Assembly (NCBI RefSeq): GCF_020181595.1
Contig: NZ_CP084028.1
Span: 1,979,631-2,043,630 of the forward strand
DNA from: [Mycobacterium] vasticus
Lineage (GTDB): Bacteria; Actinomycetota; Actinomycetes; Mycobacteriales; Mycobacteriaceae
Direction of reading: 5' to 3'
Length of the DNA: 64,000 nt
Each line of letters starts with the position of its first letter. The stretch's first letter is position 1. A program made the position numbers and the translations under genes. Of the stretch, positions 12,415 to 22,166 are shown in pieces. Below the pieces are notes generated by a model. That model did no database searches and was not told the origin of the DNA. It saw nothing but the letters and a program-made list of their open reading frames with translations.

Positions 12415-15156
12415 GTGAGCCCCGCCGAGACCGCAGCGCCCAACGCCTCCCCGAACGCAAAGGCCGGCGACAAGGCCACGCTCCTGCTCCTGGATGGAAA
12501 CTCGCTGGCGTACCGGGCCTTCTACGCCCTGCCCGCGGAGAACTTCAAGACCCGCAGCGGCCTGACCACCAACGCTGTCTACGGGTTCACCGCGATGCTG
12601 ATCAACCTGCTGCGCGACGAGGCCCCGACCCACGTCGCCGCTGCGTTCGACGTCTCCCGGCAGACGTTCCGTTCCGAGCGGTTCCCCGAGTACAAGGCCA
12701 CCCGCTCGGCCACCCCCGACGAGTTCCGCGGCCAGATCGACATCACCAAGGAGGTCCTGGCCGCCCTGGGCATCACCACGCTGTCCGAGGCCGGTTACGA
12801 GGCCGACGACCTGATCGCCACCCTGGCCACCCAGGCCGACGCAGAGGGCTACCGGGTGCTGGTGGTCACCGGCGACCGCGACGCGCTGCAGCTGGTCAAC
12901 GACAACGTGACCGTGCTCTACCCCCGCAAGGGCGTCAGTGACCTGACCCGCTTCACCCCGGACGCCGTCGTGGAGAAGTACGGCCTGACCCCGGCGCAGT
13001 ACCCGGACTTCGCTGCGCTGCGCGGCGACCCCAGCGACAACCTGCCAGGCATCCCGGGGGTGGGGGAGAAGACCGCGTCGAAGTGGATCACCGAGTACGG
13101 CTCGCTTCAAGGCCTGGTCGATCGCGTCGACACCGTCAAGGGCAAGGTCGGAGAGTCGTTGCGCGCCAACCTGTCCACGGTGATCCTCAACCGTGAGCTG
13201 ACCGATCTGGTGCGCAACGTGCCGCTGGCGCAGACGCCCGACACGCTGCGGCTGGTGCCGTGGGATCGCGAGCAGATCCACCAGCTCTTCGACGACCTCG
13301 AATTCCGGGTGCTGCGCGACCGGCTGTTCGAGACGCTGTCCACCGGCGGCGGCGCGGCCCCCGAGGTCGAAGAGGGCTTCGAGGTGCGCGGCGGGGCGCT
13401 GGAACCCGGAACGGTCGCCGGCTGGTTGGCCGGACACGCCTCCGACGGCAGGCGTGTCGGGCTGACGGTCATCGGCAGCCACCGCAGCTACGACAGCGAC
13501 ACCACCGCGCTGGCCCTGGCGTCGGCGGACGGCGACGGCGGTTACATCGACACCACAACCCTGACCGCCGACGACGAGGCGGCGCTGGGCGCCTGGCTGG
13601 CCGACCCGGCCCAACCCAAGGCGCTGCACGAGGCGAAGCTGGCCATCCACGATCTGGCCGGGCGTGGCTGGACTCTGGCGGGCATCACCTGCGACACCGC
13701 CCTGGCCGCCTACCTGGTGCGGCCGGGGCAGCGCAGCTTCAGCCTCGATGACCTGTCGGTGCGCTACTTGCGGCGCGAACTGCGGGCTGAATCCGATGAG
13801 CAGCAACAGCTTTCGCTGCTCGATGACACTGACGGCGTCGACGACCAGGCGGTGCAGACCGCGATCCTGCGGGCCCGGGCGGTCACCGACCTGGCCGACG
13901 CACTCGATGCCGAACTGGCCCGCATCGATTCGGCCGCGCTGCTCGACGACATCGAACTGCCCGTCCAACGTGTGCTCGCGGAGTTGGAGGACGCGGGGAT
14001 CGCCGTCGACCTCGATCACCTGAATCAGCTGCAGAGCCGGTTCGGTGATGAGATCCGCGACGCCGCCGAAGCCGCCTACGCGGTGATCGGCAAGCAGATC
14101 AACCTCGGCTCGCCCAAGCAGTTGCAGGTGGTGCTCTTCGATGAGCTGGGCATGCCCAAGACTAAGAAGACCAAGACCGGCTACACCACCGACGCCGACG
14201 CGCTGCAGACCCTGTTCGACAAGACAGGACACCCGTTCCTGGAACACCTGTTGGCGCACCGCGACGTGACCCGGTTGAAGGTGACCGTCGACGGGCTGCT
14301 GAAATCCGTTGCCTCCGATGGCCGTATCCACACCACGCTGAATCAGACCATCGCCGCCACTGGCCGGCTTTCTTCGACGGAACCCAACCTGCAGAACATC
14401 CCGGTTCGCACCGACGCCGGACGGGAGATCCGCGACGGTTTCGTGGTGGGTGCGGGTTATTCGGAGCTGATGACGGTCGACTACAGCCAGATCGAGATGC
14501 GCATCATGGCGCACCTGTCCGCCGACGAAGGCCTGATCGAGGCGTTCAACACCGGCGAGGACCTGCACTCGTTCGTGGGGTCGCGGGCGTTCGGCGTACC
14601 GATGGAAGAGGTGACGCCTGAGCTGCGTCGCCGCGTCAAGGCGATGTCCTACGGCCTGGCCTACGGGCTGAGCGCCTACGGATTGGCGTCGCAGCTCAAG
14701 ATCTCCACCGAAGAGGCCAAAGAGCAGATGGACGCCTACTTCGAGCGGTTCGGGCGGGTGCGCGACTATCTGCACGAGGTGGTCGAGCAGGCCCGCAAGG
14801 ACGGCTACACCTCGACCGTGCTGGGCCGGCGGCGCTACCTGCCGGAGCTGGACAGCAGTAACCGTCAGGTCCGGGAGTCCGCCGAGCGGGCCGCGCTCAA
14901 CGCGCCGATCCAGGGCAGCGCCGCGGACATCATCAAGGTGGCGATGATCGACGTCGACACCGCGCTCAAGGCGTCCGGCCTGCGGTCACGGATGCTGCTG
15001 CAGGTGCACGACGAGCTGCTGTTCGAGGTCGCCGACGGTGAGCGCGAGCTGCTGGCAGAGCTGGTGCGCGACAAGATGGGTGGCGCGTACGAGCTGAGCG
15101 TCCCGCTGGAGGTCGCGGTGGGGTACGGGCGCAGTTGGGACGCCGCCGCGCACTAG
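12415..15156 (+). CDS. polA: DNA polymerase I
   Basis: This is a 913-residue DNA polymerase I (about 904 in M. tuberculosis). Residues about 20-310 are the 5'-nuclease domain (LLLLDGNSLAYRAFYALP, AFDVSRQTFR, GYEADDLIATLA, GDRDALQLV, GDPSDNLPGIPGVGEKTA). Residues about 330-530 are a degenerate 3'-5' exonuclease domain, as in other mycobacteria. The polymerase domain shows motif A (VDYSQIEMRIMAHL), motif B (RRRVKAMSYGLAYGL) and motif C (LLQVHDELLFEV). It fills gaps after excision repair and removes Okazaki RNA. It starts with GTG directly after a -10 box, so the mRNA should be leaderless. Confidence 0.97.
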   Translation: MSPAETAAPNASPNAKAGDKATLLLLDGNSLAYRAFYALPAENFKTRSGLTTNAVYGFTAMLINLLRDEAPTHVAAAFDVSRQTFRSERFPEYKATRSATPDEFRGQIDITKEVLAALGITTLSEAGYEADDLIATLATQADAEGYRVLVVTGDRDALQLVNDNVTVLYPRKGVSDLTRFTPDAVVEKYGLTPAQYPDFAALRGDPSDNLPGIPGVGEKTASKWITEYGSLQGLVDRVDTVKGKVGESLRANLSTVILNRELTDLVRNVPLAQTPDTLRLVPWDREQIHQLFDDLEFRVLRDRLFETLSTGGGAAPEVEEGFEVRGGALEPGTVAGWLAGHASDGRRVGLTVIGSHRSYDSDTTALALASADGDGGYIDTTTLTADDEAALGAWLADPAQPKALHEAKLAIHDLAGRGWTLAGITCDTALAAYLVRPGQRSFSLDDLSVRYLRRELRAESDEQQQLSLLDDTDGVDDQAVQTAILRARAVTDLADALDAELARIDSAALLDDIELPVQRVLAELEDAGIAVDLDHLNQLQSRFGDEIRDAAEAAYAVIGKQINLGSPKQLQVVLFDELGMPKTKKTKTGYTTDADALQTLFDKTGHPFLEHLLAHRDVTRLKVTVDGLLKSVASDGRIHTTLNQTIAATGRLSSTEPNLQNIPVRTDAGREIRDGFVVGAGYSELMTVDYSQIEMRIMAHLSADEGLIEAFNTGEDLHSFVGSRAFGVPMEEVTPELRRRVKAMSYGLAYGLSAYGLASQLKISTEEAKEQMDAYFERFGRVRDYLHEVVEQARKDGYTSTVLGRRRYLPELDSSNRQVRESAERAALNAPIQGSAADIIKVAMIDVDTALKASGLRSRMLLQVHDELLFEVADGERELLAELVRDKMGGAYELSVPLEVAVGYGRSWDAAAH

Positions 15157-15164
15157 GTGGTTGT

Positions 15165-15220
15165 CGAGTGTGCGGAATGGTTGGCCGCGATCGCAGATCA
15201 GCGACAAAACCGCACACTCG
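15165..15220. repeat. 56-bp extragenic palindrome after polA
   Basis: An 11-bp perfect stem (CGAGTGTGCGG 15165-15175, CCGCACACTCG 15210-15220) encloses 34 nt. It begins 9 nt after the polA stop and lies between convergent polA and prsW. It shares ends (CGAG[T/C]GTG) and length with elements at 55246-55309 and 62300-62355, and with the former also an internal CTGCGAT. It may work as a terminator. Confidence 0.6.
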
Positions 15221-15251
15221 GCGAGAGGCGGCGAATGGGGGGGCGAGAAGG

Positions 15252-16385
15252 TCAGCGCCGCCTAGGCAGCGGCGACCGATACCCCGCCATGGTGTGCAGC
15301 ACCGGCGCCGCGGCACGTGCGGCCACCACCCCGTAGGCGTCCTCGTGCTGCAGCGCGTACACCTCCGGGTCGCCGAAGCCGCGATCGATGCGGTCGCGCA
15401 CGAAGGCCAGCTTGACCACCTGGGCGGCGAAACTCTTCACCGACCTGCCGGCGGGCCGGCCGCCGATGCGCCGCGCCTCGCGGATCGCCAGCTTGCGGCT
15501 GCGGATCGAGCCCAGCCAGGTCTCCTCGTTAGGGCTGATCAGCCGGTCCGCCACCATCGTCGGCAACGTCACGGCGACCAGGTGCTGCTCGTGGCGGCGG
15601 CTCACCATCGCCAGCGTCACCATCAGCACGAAGATCGGGACCATCCAGAAGACATAGGTCACCACGAACGCTTCGCCGCCGCCCATCGCCAGCGAGGCGT
15701 TCCACAGCGCGTGCATGCCCACCGCCGCCAGGTAGCCGAGCAGAATCATCAGGGCCTTGGCCCAGAACCCGTGGCGGCGCAGCGCGAAGAACACCCCGAT
15801 ACCCGTCATCGTGGTGAACAGCGGGTGCGCGAACGGCCCGAAGATCAGCCGCATGATCGCGACGGTGGCCATCTGGGCCGGCGACTCGGCCGGCGCGATG
15901 TAGACGATGTCTTCCATCCAGGCGAAGCCCACCGCGGTCACGCCGGCGTAGACCATGCAGTCGGTCAGTGAGTTCAGGTGGTGGCGTCGCCGGCCGGTCA
16001 GCATGATCAGCAGGAACAGGCCCTTGGCGGCCTCTTCGATGAACGGCGCCTGGATCGCGGCCTGGTCGAACGACTTCGACACCAGCGGTTTGATCTCGGC
16101 CACTGTGGACCCGAAGGTCTCCAGGCCCACCGCCAGCAGCACCGCCACCGAGGCGCCCCACAGGAACGCCAGCTGCAGCAGACGGCGGGGTTCGGGCTCC
16201 CAGCGGTCCAGCCAGCGATAACACAGCAGCACCACCAGCATCGCCATGCTCGACAGCACCAAAGCGGTCAGGGTGCCGCCCGGATTTGACGCCGTGAACA
16301 GCAACACCAGCAGCGTCGTGAGGATGGCCAGCAGGATGATGACGAGGCGCGACGCTCCGACCTTGCGGTTCCGCATCTGGGGCAT
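15252..16385 (-). CDS. PrsW-family intramembrane metalloprotease
   Basis: This is a polytopic membrane protein of about 377 residues. Residues 10-260 contain about eight hydrophobic helices. PrsW/CPBP-type catalytic motifs are visible: the glutamate pair in PFIEEAAKGLFLLIML, histidine in GPFAHPLFTTMTGIG, and GMHALWNASLAMGG. The last roughly 110 residues are cytoplasmic and basic. PrsW cleaves an anti-sigma factor in Bacillus; the mycobacterial substrate is unknown. The ATG at 16385 is preferred because TACGCT lies 8 nt upstream, and the longer reading is less likely. It is convergent with polA and divergent from rpsA. Confidence 0.8.
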   Translation of the reverse strand: MPQMRNRKVGASRLVIILLAILTTLLVLLFTASNPGGTLTALVLSSMAMLVVLLCYRWLDRWEPEPRRLLQLAFLWGASVAVLLAVGLETFGSTVAEIKPLVSKSFDQAAIQAPFIEEAAKGLFLLIMLTGRRRHHLNSLTDCMVYAGVTAVGFAWMEDIVYIAPAESPAQMATVAIMRLIFGPFAHPLFTTMTGIGVFFALRRHGFWAKALMILLGYLAAVGMHALWNASLAMGGGEAFVVTYVFWMVPIFVLMVTLAMVSRRHEQHLVAVTLPTMVADRLISPNEETWLGSIRSRKLAIREARRIGGRPAGRSVKSFAAQVVKLAFVRDRIDRGFGDPEVYALQHEDAYGVVAARAAAPVLHTMAGYRSPLPRRR

Positions 16386-16393
16386 AGCGAGGC

Positions 16394-16399
16394 AGCGTA
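16394..16399 (-). promoter_or_regulatory. -10 box of the prsW-like gene
   Basis: TACGCT on the reverse strand stands 8 nt before the ATG at 16385, giving a leaderless or near-leaderless mRNA. Confidence 0.4.
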
Positions 16400-16553
16400 G
16401 ACCACCGGTTTGTCCAGCGTGCAACGTGTCGAGTAGCCTCAACAGGTAGTCCGCGACCGGTCCCCAGACCTAAATCGAGGGCCACCGCATGCTCAGGCAT
16501 GCGTGACAACACCCAGTCCCTACTACCTCAACTTGTCCGGAGCAACCCAACAC

Positions 16554-17996
16554 ATGCCAAGTCCCACCGTCACCTCGCCGCAAGTAGCCATCAACGACAT
16601 TGGCTCGGCCGAGGACTTTCTCGCCGCCATCGACAAAACGATCAAGTACTTCAACGATGGCGACATCGTGGAAGGGACGATCGTCAAGGTTGACCGGGAC
16701 GAGGTCCTGCTCGACATCGGTTACAAGACCGAAGGCGTCATTCCCTCTCGCGAGCTGTCCATCAAGCACGACGTCGACCCCCACGAGGTGGTGTCCGTCG
16801 GTGACGAGGTCGAGGCTCTGGTCCTGACCAAAGAGGACAAAGAGGGTCGTCTGATCCTGTCCAAGAAGCGCGCCCAGTACGAGCGCGCCTGGGGCACCAT
16901 CGAAGAGCTCAAGGAGAAGGACGAGGCCGTCAAGGGCACCGTCATCGAGGTCGTCAAGGGCGGCCTGATCCTCGACATCGGTCTGCGCGGCTTCCTGCCC
17001 GCCTCCCTGGTGGAGATGCGCCGGGTTCGCGACCTGCAGCCCTACATCGGCAAAGAGATCGAAGCCAAGATCATCGAGCTGGACAAGAACCGTAACAACG
17101 TGGTGCTGTCCCGTCGCGCCTGGCTGGAGCAGACCCAGTCCGAGGTGCGCAGCGAGTTCCTCAACCAGCTGCAGAAGGGCGCCGTCCGCAAGGGCGTCGT
17201 GTCCTCGATCGTCAACTTCGGCGCGTTCGTCGACTTGGGCGGCGTGGACGGCCTGGTGCACGTCTCCGAGCTGTCCTGGAAGCACATCGACCACCCGTCC
17301 GAGGTGGTTCAGGTGGGCGACGAGGTCACCGTCGAGGTGCTCGACGTCGACATGGACCGCGAGCGCGTCTCGCTGTCGCTGAAGGCCACTCAGGAAGACC
17401 CGTGGCGGCACTTCGCCCGCACCCACGCGATCGGCCAGATCGTGCCGGGCAAGGTCACCAAGCTGGTGCCGTTCGGTGCGTTCGTCCGCGTCGAGGAGGG
17501 CATCGAGGGCCTGGTGCACATCTCCGAGCTGGCTGAGCAGCACGTCGAGGTGCCGGACCAGGTGGTCGCGGTCGGCGACGACGCCATGGTCAAGGTCATC
17601 GACATCGACCTGGACCGTCGTCGGATCTCGCTGAGCCTCAAGCAGGCCAACGAGGACTACACCGAGGAGTTCGACCCGTCGAAGTACGGCATGGCCGACA
17701 GCTACGACGAGCAGGGCAACTACATCTTCCCCGAGGGCTTCGACGCCGAGACCAACGAGTGGATCGAGGGCTTCGACAAGCAGCGCACCGAGTGGGAGGC
17801 CCGTTACGCCGAGGCCGAGCGTCGGCACAAGATGCACACCACGCAGATGGAGAAGTTCGCCGAGGTCGCTCAGGCCGAGTCGTCGCACTCCAGCTCGAAC
17901 GGTTCGCATCGTGACGACGCGCCGGCTGGTGGTTCGCTGGCCAGCGACGAGCAGCTCGCCGCACTGCGCGAGAAGCTCGCCGGCAACAGCGCGTAG
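16554..17996 (+). CDS. rpsA: 30S ribosomal protein S1
   Basis: This 480-residue S1 protein has four S1 RNA-binding repeats (beginning near VEGTIVKVDRDEVLLDIGYK, VKGTVIEVVKGGLILDIGLR, RKGVVSSIVNFGAFVDLGG and VPGKVTKLVPFGAFVRVEEG) and a charged tail ending AALREKLAGNSA. It is nearly identical in plan to M. tuberculosis RpsA (481 aa). It binds mRNA on the 30S subunit and has been discussed as a pyrazinoic-acid target. The start at MPSPTVTSPQVA follows the family; an in-frame ATG at 16503 adds 17 non-conserved residues. The leader contains the repeated palindrome GCATGC-TCAG-GCATGC (16487-16502) of unknown role. Confidence 0.97.
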   Translation: MPSPTVTSPQVAINDIGSAEDFLAAIDKTIKYFNDGDIVEGTIVKVDRDEVLLDIGYKTEGVIPSRELSIKHDVDPHEVVSVGDEVEALVLTKEDKEGRLILSKKRAQYERAWGTIEELKEKDEAVKGTVIEVVKGGLILDIGLRGFLPASLVEMRRVRDLQPYIGKEIEAKIIELDKNRNNVVLSRRAWLEQTQSEVRSEFLNQLQKGAVRKGVVSSIVNFGAFVDLGGVDGLVHVSELSWKHIDHPSEVVQVGDEVTVEVLDVDMDRERVSLSLKATQEDPWRHFARTHAIGQIVPGKVTKLVPFGAFVRVEEGIEGLVHISELAEQHVEVPDQVVAVGDDAMVKVIDIDLDRRRISLSLKQANEDYTEEFDPSKYGMADSYDEQGNYIFPEGFDAETNEWIEGFDKQRTEWEARYAEAERRHKMHTTQMEKFAEVAQAESSHSSSNGSHRDDAPAGGSLASDEQLAALREKLAGNSA

Positions 17997-18025
17997 TAGC
18001 GCCTGGGCGATTTGAAGGGGCGCGG

Positions 18026-18955
18026 GTGCTGCGTATCGGTCTGACCGGCGGTATCGGCGCCGGTAAGTCGACGGTGTCGGCCACCTTCAGTCGTCACGGC
18101 GGCGTCATCGTCGATGGCGACGTCATCGCTCGTGAAGTAGTGGAGCCCGGTACCGAAGGCCTGACCGCACTGGTCGAGGCCTTCGGGCCGGGCATCCTGC
18201 TTTCCGACGGGGCTTTGGACCGTCCGGCGCTGGCGGCCATCGCCTTCAGCGACGAAGACAAGCGGGCCACCCTCAACGGCATCGTGCATCCATTGGTGGC
18301 ACGTCGCCGTCAGGAGTTGATCGCCGCCGCCGGTGACGATGCGGTGATCATCGAGGACATCCCGCTGCTGGTCGAGTCGCAGATGGCGCCGATGTTCCCC
18401 CTGGTGGTCGTCGTGCACGCGGACATCGAGGTGCGGGTGGCCCGACTGCTCACCCACCGCGGCATGTCCGAGGACGACGCACGGGCCCGCATCGCCGCGC
18501 AGGCCACCGAGCCGCAGCGGCGCGACGTCGCCGACGTGTGGCTGGACAACTCCGGTTCGCCCGACGACCTGGCGGCGCAGGCACTGCAACTGTGGGAGCA
18601 GCGCATCCTGCCGTTCGCCGACAACATCAAGGCCGGCCGAGCGGTGCCGTTGCCGACGACGCCGGTGCCGGCCGACCCGACCTGGGCGGATCAGGCGCAG
18701 CGCATCCTGGCCCGGCTGCGGACCCATTGCGGGCACCGGGCCCAACGCATCGAGCATGTCGGCCCCACCGCGGTGGCCGGGCAGGACGCTCCGGACGTCA
18801 TCGACATCGAGGTCACCGTGGAGTCCGGCAAGGTTGCCGACGAGCTCGTCGAGCCACTGCTGGCGGCCGGCTATCCGCGCGTCGGCGCTGATGTCTACGG
18901 CTCGGCGGACCCGGGGCGGCCCACCACGGTTCGGGTGGTGTCTGCAGGGGCCTGA
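18026..18955 (+). CDS. coaE: Dephospho-CoA kinase with truncated GrpB-like tail
   Basis: This 309-residue protein phosphorylates dephospho-CoA in the last step of CoA synthesis. The kinase domain spans about 1-200, with P-loop LRIGLTGGIGAGKST, the VDGDVIAREVVEPGT motif and LVVVVHADIEVRVARLL. M. tuberculosis CoaE is about 407 residues because a GrpB/UPF0157 domain follows the kinase. Here only its start (RAQRIEHVGPTAVAG, DVIDIEVTVESGKVADELVE) and a short ADPGRPTTVRV piece remain, so about 100 residues have been lost by internal deletion and early stop. The GTG start has GAAGGGG 5 nt upstream. It lies 29 bp after rpsA, probably in the same operon, and its stop abuts the convergent secreted-protein gene. 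Confidence 0.93.
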   Translation: MLRIGLTGGIGAGKSTVSATFSRHGGVIVDGDVIAREVVEPGTEGLTALVEAFGPGILLSDGALDRPALAAIAFSDEDKRATLNGIVHPLVARRRQELIAAAGDDAVIIEDIPLLVESQMAPMFPLVVVVHADIEVRVARLLTHRGMSEDDARARIAAQATEPQRRDVADVWLDNSGSPDDLAAQALQLWEQRILPFADNIKAGRAVPLPTTPVPADPTWADQAQRILARLRTHCGHRAQRIEHVGPTAVAGQDAPDVIDIEVTVESGKVADELVEPLLAAGYPRVGADVYGSADPGRPTTVRVVSAGA

Positions 18956-19381
18956 TCAGGCCATGCTGCTGATCAGCGCGCCGCACAGCATCGCGCCGAC
19001 GTGCGGGTCGTTGGTGTTGCCCCAGGTGTTGACGAACCGGTCGCTCTTGACGGTGGTGACGTCGTCGACCTTGATCTCGCAGTGCACGTTCGCCGTGGTC
19101 GGGAACTTCAACCGGATCACCATGCCGGCCTTGCTCGGGTCGGCCATCACGGTGTTGGCCTCGAACGGTGCGCCGAACCCGTCGAGATCCGCGCTGGCGG
19201 TCTCGGTGTCGTTGCGCATGAACGTGACCACGCTGCCGGTGGTCCAGGCGTCGACCCTGGCGATGTAGGTGACGTTGTGCAGCTCCTCGGCGGCGGACGC
19301 CGGCGCCGGGATCAACTGACCGCAGCCCAGCACGGCCACGGCGGTCGCGATCGCGGCACTCAGTCTCAGGTTGACGTTCAT
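18956..19381 (-). CDS. Small exported protein of unknown function
   Basis: The protein has about 141 residues. Residues 1-31 form a Sec-type signal peptide (LRLSAAIATAVAVLGCGQLI, then PAPASAAEE with cleavage after ASA). The single Cys in VLGCGQ is not in a good lipobox context before the cleavage site. The mature part (HNVTYIARVDAWTTGSVVTF, VHCEIKVDDVTTVKS, HVGAMLCGALISSM) is beta-rich with two cysteines that may form a disulfide. This resembles small secreted mycobacterial proteins, but I recognise no named family. The ATG at 19381 follows a TAGCCT box by 7 nt; a GTG six bases upstream is the alternative. Confidence 0.65.
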   Translation of the reverse strand: MNVNLRLSAAIATAVAVLGCGQLIPAPASAAEELHNVTYIARVDAWTTGSVVTFMRNDTETASADLDGFGAPFEANTVMADPSKAGMVIRLKFPTTANVHCEIKVDDVTTVKSDRFVNTWGNTNDPHVGAMLCGALISSMA

Positions 19382-19388
19382 GGTCACG

Positions 19389-19394
19389 AGGCTA
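19389..19394 (-). promoter_or_regulatory. -10 box of the small exported protein, overlapping the DUF402 stop
   Basis: TAGCCT on the reverse strand lies 7 nt before ATG 19381. Its first three bases are the TAG stop codon of the upstream DUF402 gene, so an internal promoter sits inside the stop. Confidence 0.4.
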
Positions 19395-19898
19395 CCCGGC
19401 CCAGGACAGTTGCATCCCGTAGTCGGCGCTCAACCACTCGTGAAGGTCGTAGCCGTGTCGTGCCAGGCCGTCGACGGCGGTCACCGCCCGCAGCACCGCC
19501 CGCTCGGCGGCTTCCTCGCTGAGCAACCCGGCCCGTACGGCGGTCAGTAGCTCGTCGGTGTCGGCGAGCTCGACGCCGGCCCCGGTGCGCACCACCAGGT
19601 CCAGATAGTGGTCCTGGGAGTGCCAACGCTCCGGGCCCGCGGTGTAGTCGCCGACGTCGAGGTAGAAGTCCTGGTCGCGTTCGTGGCCCGGATTGAAGTG
19701 GAACACCGTCGCGCGCAGTCCCAGCGCGGGCAGCAGCCACGACTCCAGATACCGGAACTGGGCCCGGCCCGGGGTGGGCCGGGCGACGTAGAGACCCCAC
19801 GGCTGCACCGTGAAGACGTCGACGTCGCGCACCACACCCTTCGGGTCGGTGTTGGTGTAGGCGACCAGGTCGAAGGTCTCCTGCTTGGGGGCGTGCAC
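19392..19898 (-). CDS. DUF402 domain protein
   Basis: This 168-residue protein has the DUF402 core: a tryptophan/tyrosine-rich barrel ([15 protein letters not shown]), then [18 protein letters not shown] and the conserved acidic [25 protein letters not shown]402 (FomD-like) domains include nucleoside di/triphosphate hydrolases; activity here is not shown. The GTG start at 19898 is supported by AAAGGAAG (19905-19912). It is divergent from uvrB with 45 bp between starts and matches the position of Rv1632c. Confidence 0.85.
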   Translation of the reverse strand: MHAPKQETFDLVAYTNTDPKGVVRDVDVFTVQPWGLYVARPTPGRAQFRYLESWLLPALGLRATVFHFNPGHERDQDFYLDVGDYTAGPERWHSQDHYLDLVVRTGAGVELADTDELLTAVRAGLLSEEAAERAVLRAVTAVDGLARHGYDLHEWLSADYGMQLSWAG

Positions 19899-19931
19899 CG
19901 CTGGCTTCCTTTCACTGTCAGATACCCGGCT

Positions 19932-19937
19932 TACCCT
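19932..19937 (+). promoter_or_regulatory. -10 box, leaderless uvrB transcript
   Basis: TACCCT is followed by GGGTGC and then GTG at 19944. I see no LexA-type TCGAAC-N4-GTTCGA box in the 45-bp divergent region. Confidence 0.5.
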
Positions 19938-19943
19938 GGGTGC

Positions 19944-22121
19944 GTGGCTTTCGCAACGGAACACCCCGTGATCGCGCATTCGGAGTACCGCCCGGCCGGT
20001 GACGCGGTCGACGGCCTGGTGCGCGCCGGCGGCCGTTTCGACGTGGTCAGCGAATATCAGCCGGCCGGCGACCAGCCCACCGCCATCGCCGACCTGGAGC
20101 GCCGGATCGCCGCGGGGGAGAAGGACGTGGTGCTGCTCGGGGCCACCGGCACCGGCAAGTCGGCCACCGCGGCCTGGCTCATCGAACGGTTGCAGCGCCC
20201 CACCCTGGTGATGGCGCCGAACAAGACGCTGGCCGCGCAGCTCGCCAATGAGTTACGAGAGATGTTGCCGCACAACGCTGTTGAATACTTCGTCTCGTAC
20301 TACGACTACTACCAGCCGGAAGCCTATATCGCCCAGACCGACACTTACATCGAGAAGGACAGCTCGATCAACGACGACGTGGAGCGGTTGCGTCACTCGG
20401 CGACGTCCAGTCTGCTGTCCCGGCGCGACGTGGTGGTGGTGGCGTCGGTGTCCTGCATCTACGGTCTGGGCACCCCGCAGTCCTATCTGGACCGTTCCGT
20501 CGAACTGCAGGTCGGCGCCGAGGTCCCTCGTGATGCGCTGCTGAGGTTGCTGGTCGACGTCCAGTACACCCGCAACGACATGTCGTTCACCCGCGGCTCG
20601 TTCCGGGTGCGTGGCGACACCGTCGAGATCATCCCGTCCTACGAGGAGCTGGCGGTCCGCATCGAATACTTCGGTGACGAGATCGAGGCGCTCTACTACC
20701 TGCATCCGCTCACCGGCGACGTGGTCCGCAAGGTCGACTCGCTGCGGATCTTCCCGGCCACGCACTATGTCGCCGGCCCCGAGCGCATGGGCCAGGCCAT
20801 CTCCACCATCGAAGAGGAACTCACCGAACGGCTCGCGGAGCTGGAGGGCCAGGGCAGGCTGCTGGAGGCCCAACGGCTGCGGATGCGCACCAACTACGAC
20901 ATCGAGATGATGCGTCAGGTCGGCTTCTGCTCGGGCATCGAGAACTATTCACGCCACATCGACGGTCGCGGCGCCGGCACGGCGCCAGCCACTCTGATCG
21001 ACTACTTCCCGGAGGATTTCCTGCTCATCGTCGACGAGTCGCACGTCACCGTGCCGCAGATCGGCGCCATGTACGAGGGCGACATGTCGCGCAAGCGCAA
21101 CCTGGTGGAGTTCGGCTTCCGGCTGCCCTCGGCGTGCGACAACCGGCCGCTGACCTGGGAAGAGTTCGCCGACCGCATCGGGCAGACGGTCTACATGTCG
21201 GCCACCCCGGGGCCCTACGAGCTCAGCCAGGCCGGCGGTGAGTTCGTCGAGCAGGTGATCCGCCCCACCGGCCTGGTGGATCCGAAGGTGGTGGTGAAGC
21301 CGACCAAGGGCCAGATCGACGACCTGATCGCCGAGATTCGCCAGCGCGCCGCGGCCGACGAGCGGGTACTGGTGACCACCCTGACCAAGAAGATGGCCGA
21401 AGACCTCACCGACTACCTGCTGGAGATGGGGATTCGGGTGCGCTACCTGCACTCTGAGGTCGACACGCTGCGCCGGGTGGAGCTGCTGCGGCAGTTGCGG
21501 CTCGGCGACTACGACGTCCTGATCGGTATCAACCTGCTGCGGGAGGGCCTGGACCTGCCGGAGGTGTCGCTGGTGTCGATTCTCGACGCCGACAAGGAGG
21601 GCTTCCTGCGCTCCACCCGCAGCCTGATCCAGACCATCGGCCGGGCGGCGCGCAACGTCTCCGGCGAGGTGCACATGTACGCCGACAAGATCACCGACTC
21701 GATGCGCGAGGCCATCGACGAGACCGACCGGCGCCGGGCCAAGCAGGTCGCCTACAACGCGGAGAAGGGCATCGACCCGCAGCCGCTGCGCAAGAAGATC
21801 GCCGACATCCTCGACCAGGTGTACAGCGAAGCCGCCGACACCGAGGCCGGTGAGGTGGCGGTCGCCGGGTCGGGCCGCAACTCCTCACGCGGGCGGCGGG
21901 CGCAGGGCGAGCCCGGCCGCGCGGTCAGCGCCGGTGTGTTCGAGGGCCGCGACACCGCGGGCATGCCCCGCGCCGAACTGGCCGACCTGATCAAGGATCT
22001 CACCGAGCAGATGATGAACGCCGCCCGCGACCTGCAGTTCGAGCTGGCGGCCCGGATCCGTGACGAGATCAGCGATCTGAAGAAGGAGTTGCGGGGCATG
22101 GATGCGGCGGGGCTCAAGTGA
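19944..22121 (+). CDS. uvrB: Excinuclease ABC subunit B
   Basis: This 725-residue UvrB is the helicase-like damage-verification subunit of nucleotide excision repair. Walker A is [17 protein letters not shown]. The DNA-clamping beta hairpin is [20 protein letters not shown], the helicase motif II is [10 protein letters not shown], motif VI is QTIGRAARN, and the C-terminal UVR motif ([20 protein letters not shown]) binds UvrC. The GTG start gives the family N-terminus [16 protein letters not shown]. It is slightly longer than the M. tuberculosis protein (about 698), through a few extra residues near position 15 and a longer linker before the UVR motif. Confidence 0.97.
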   Translation: MAFATEHPVIAHSEYRPAGDAVDGLVRAGGRFDVVSEYQPAGDQPTAIADLERRIAAGEKDVVLLGATGTGKSATAAWLIERLQRPTLVMAPNKTLAAQLANELREMLPHNAVEYFVSYYDYYQPEAYIAQTDTYIEKDSSINDDVERLRHSATSSLLSRRDVVVVASVSCIYGLGTPQSYLDRSVELQVGAEVPRDALLRLLVDVQYTRNDMSFTRGSFRVRGDTVEIIPSYEELAVRIEYFGDEIEALYYLHPLTGDVVRKVDSLRIFPATHYVAGPERMGQAISTIEEELTERLAELEGQGRLLEAQRLRMRTNYDIEMMRQVGFCSGIENYSRHIDGRGAGTAPATLIDYFPEDFLLIVDESHVTVPQIGAMYEGDMSRKRNLVEFGFRLPSACDNRPLTWEEFADRIGQTVYMSATPGPYELSQAGGEFVEQVIRPTGLVDPKVVVKPTKGQIDDLIAEIRQRAAADERVLVTTLTKKMAEDLTDYLLEMGIRVRYLHSEVDTLRRVELLRQLRLGDYDVLIGINLLREGLDLPEVSLVSILDADKEGFLRSTRSLIQTIGRAARNVSGEVHMYADKITDSMREAIDETDRRRAKQVAYNAEKGIDPQPLRKKIADILDQVYSEAADTEAGEVAVAGSGRNSSRGRRAQGEPGRAVSAGVFEGRDTAGMPRAELADLIKDLTEQMMNAARDLQFELAARIRDEISDLKKELRGMDAAGLK

Positions 22122-22166
22122 GTCCCGTCGTCAGCGCGTCCGGCGATCCGTGATTGACTTCAAGCG

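Noticed and set aside
12361..14775. Long open frame on the strand opposite polA
   Set aside because: It is the antisense of a strongly conserved gene in GC-rich DNA; its composition (His, Gln, Arg, Gly-rich) has no domain and polA is certain.
19898..19944. LexA (SOS) box between DUF402 and uvrB, and between the MBL gene and uvrA
   Set aside because: No TCGAAC-N4-GTTCGA-like sequence is visible in either divergent interval.
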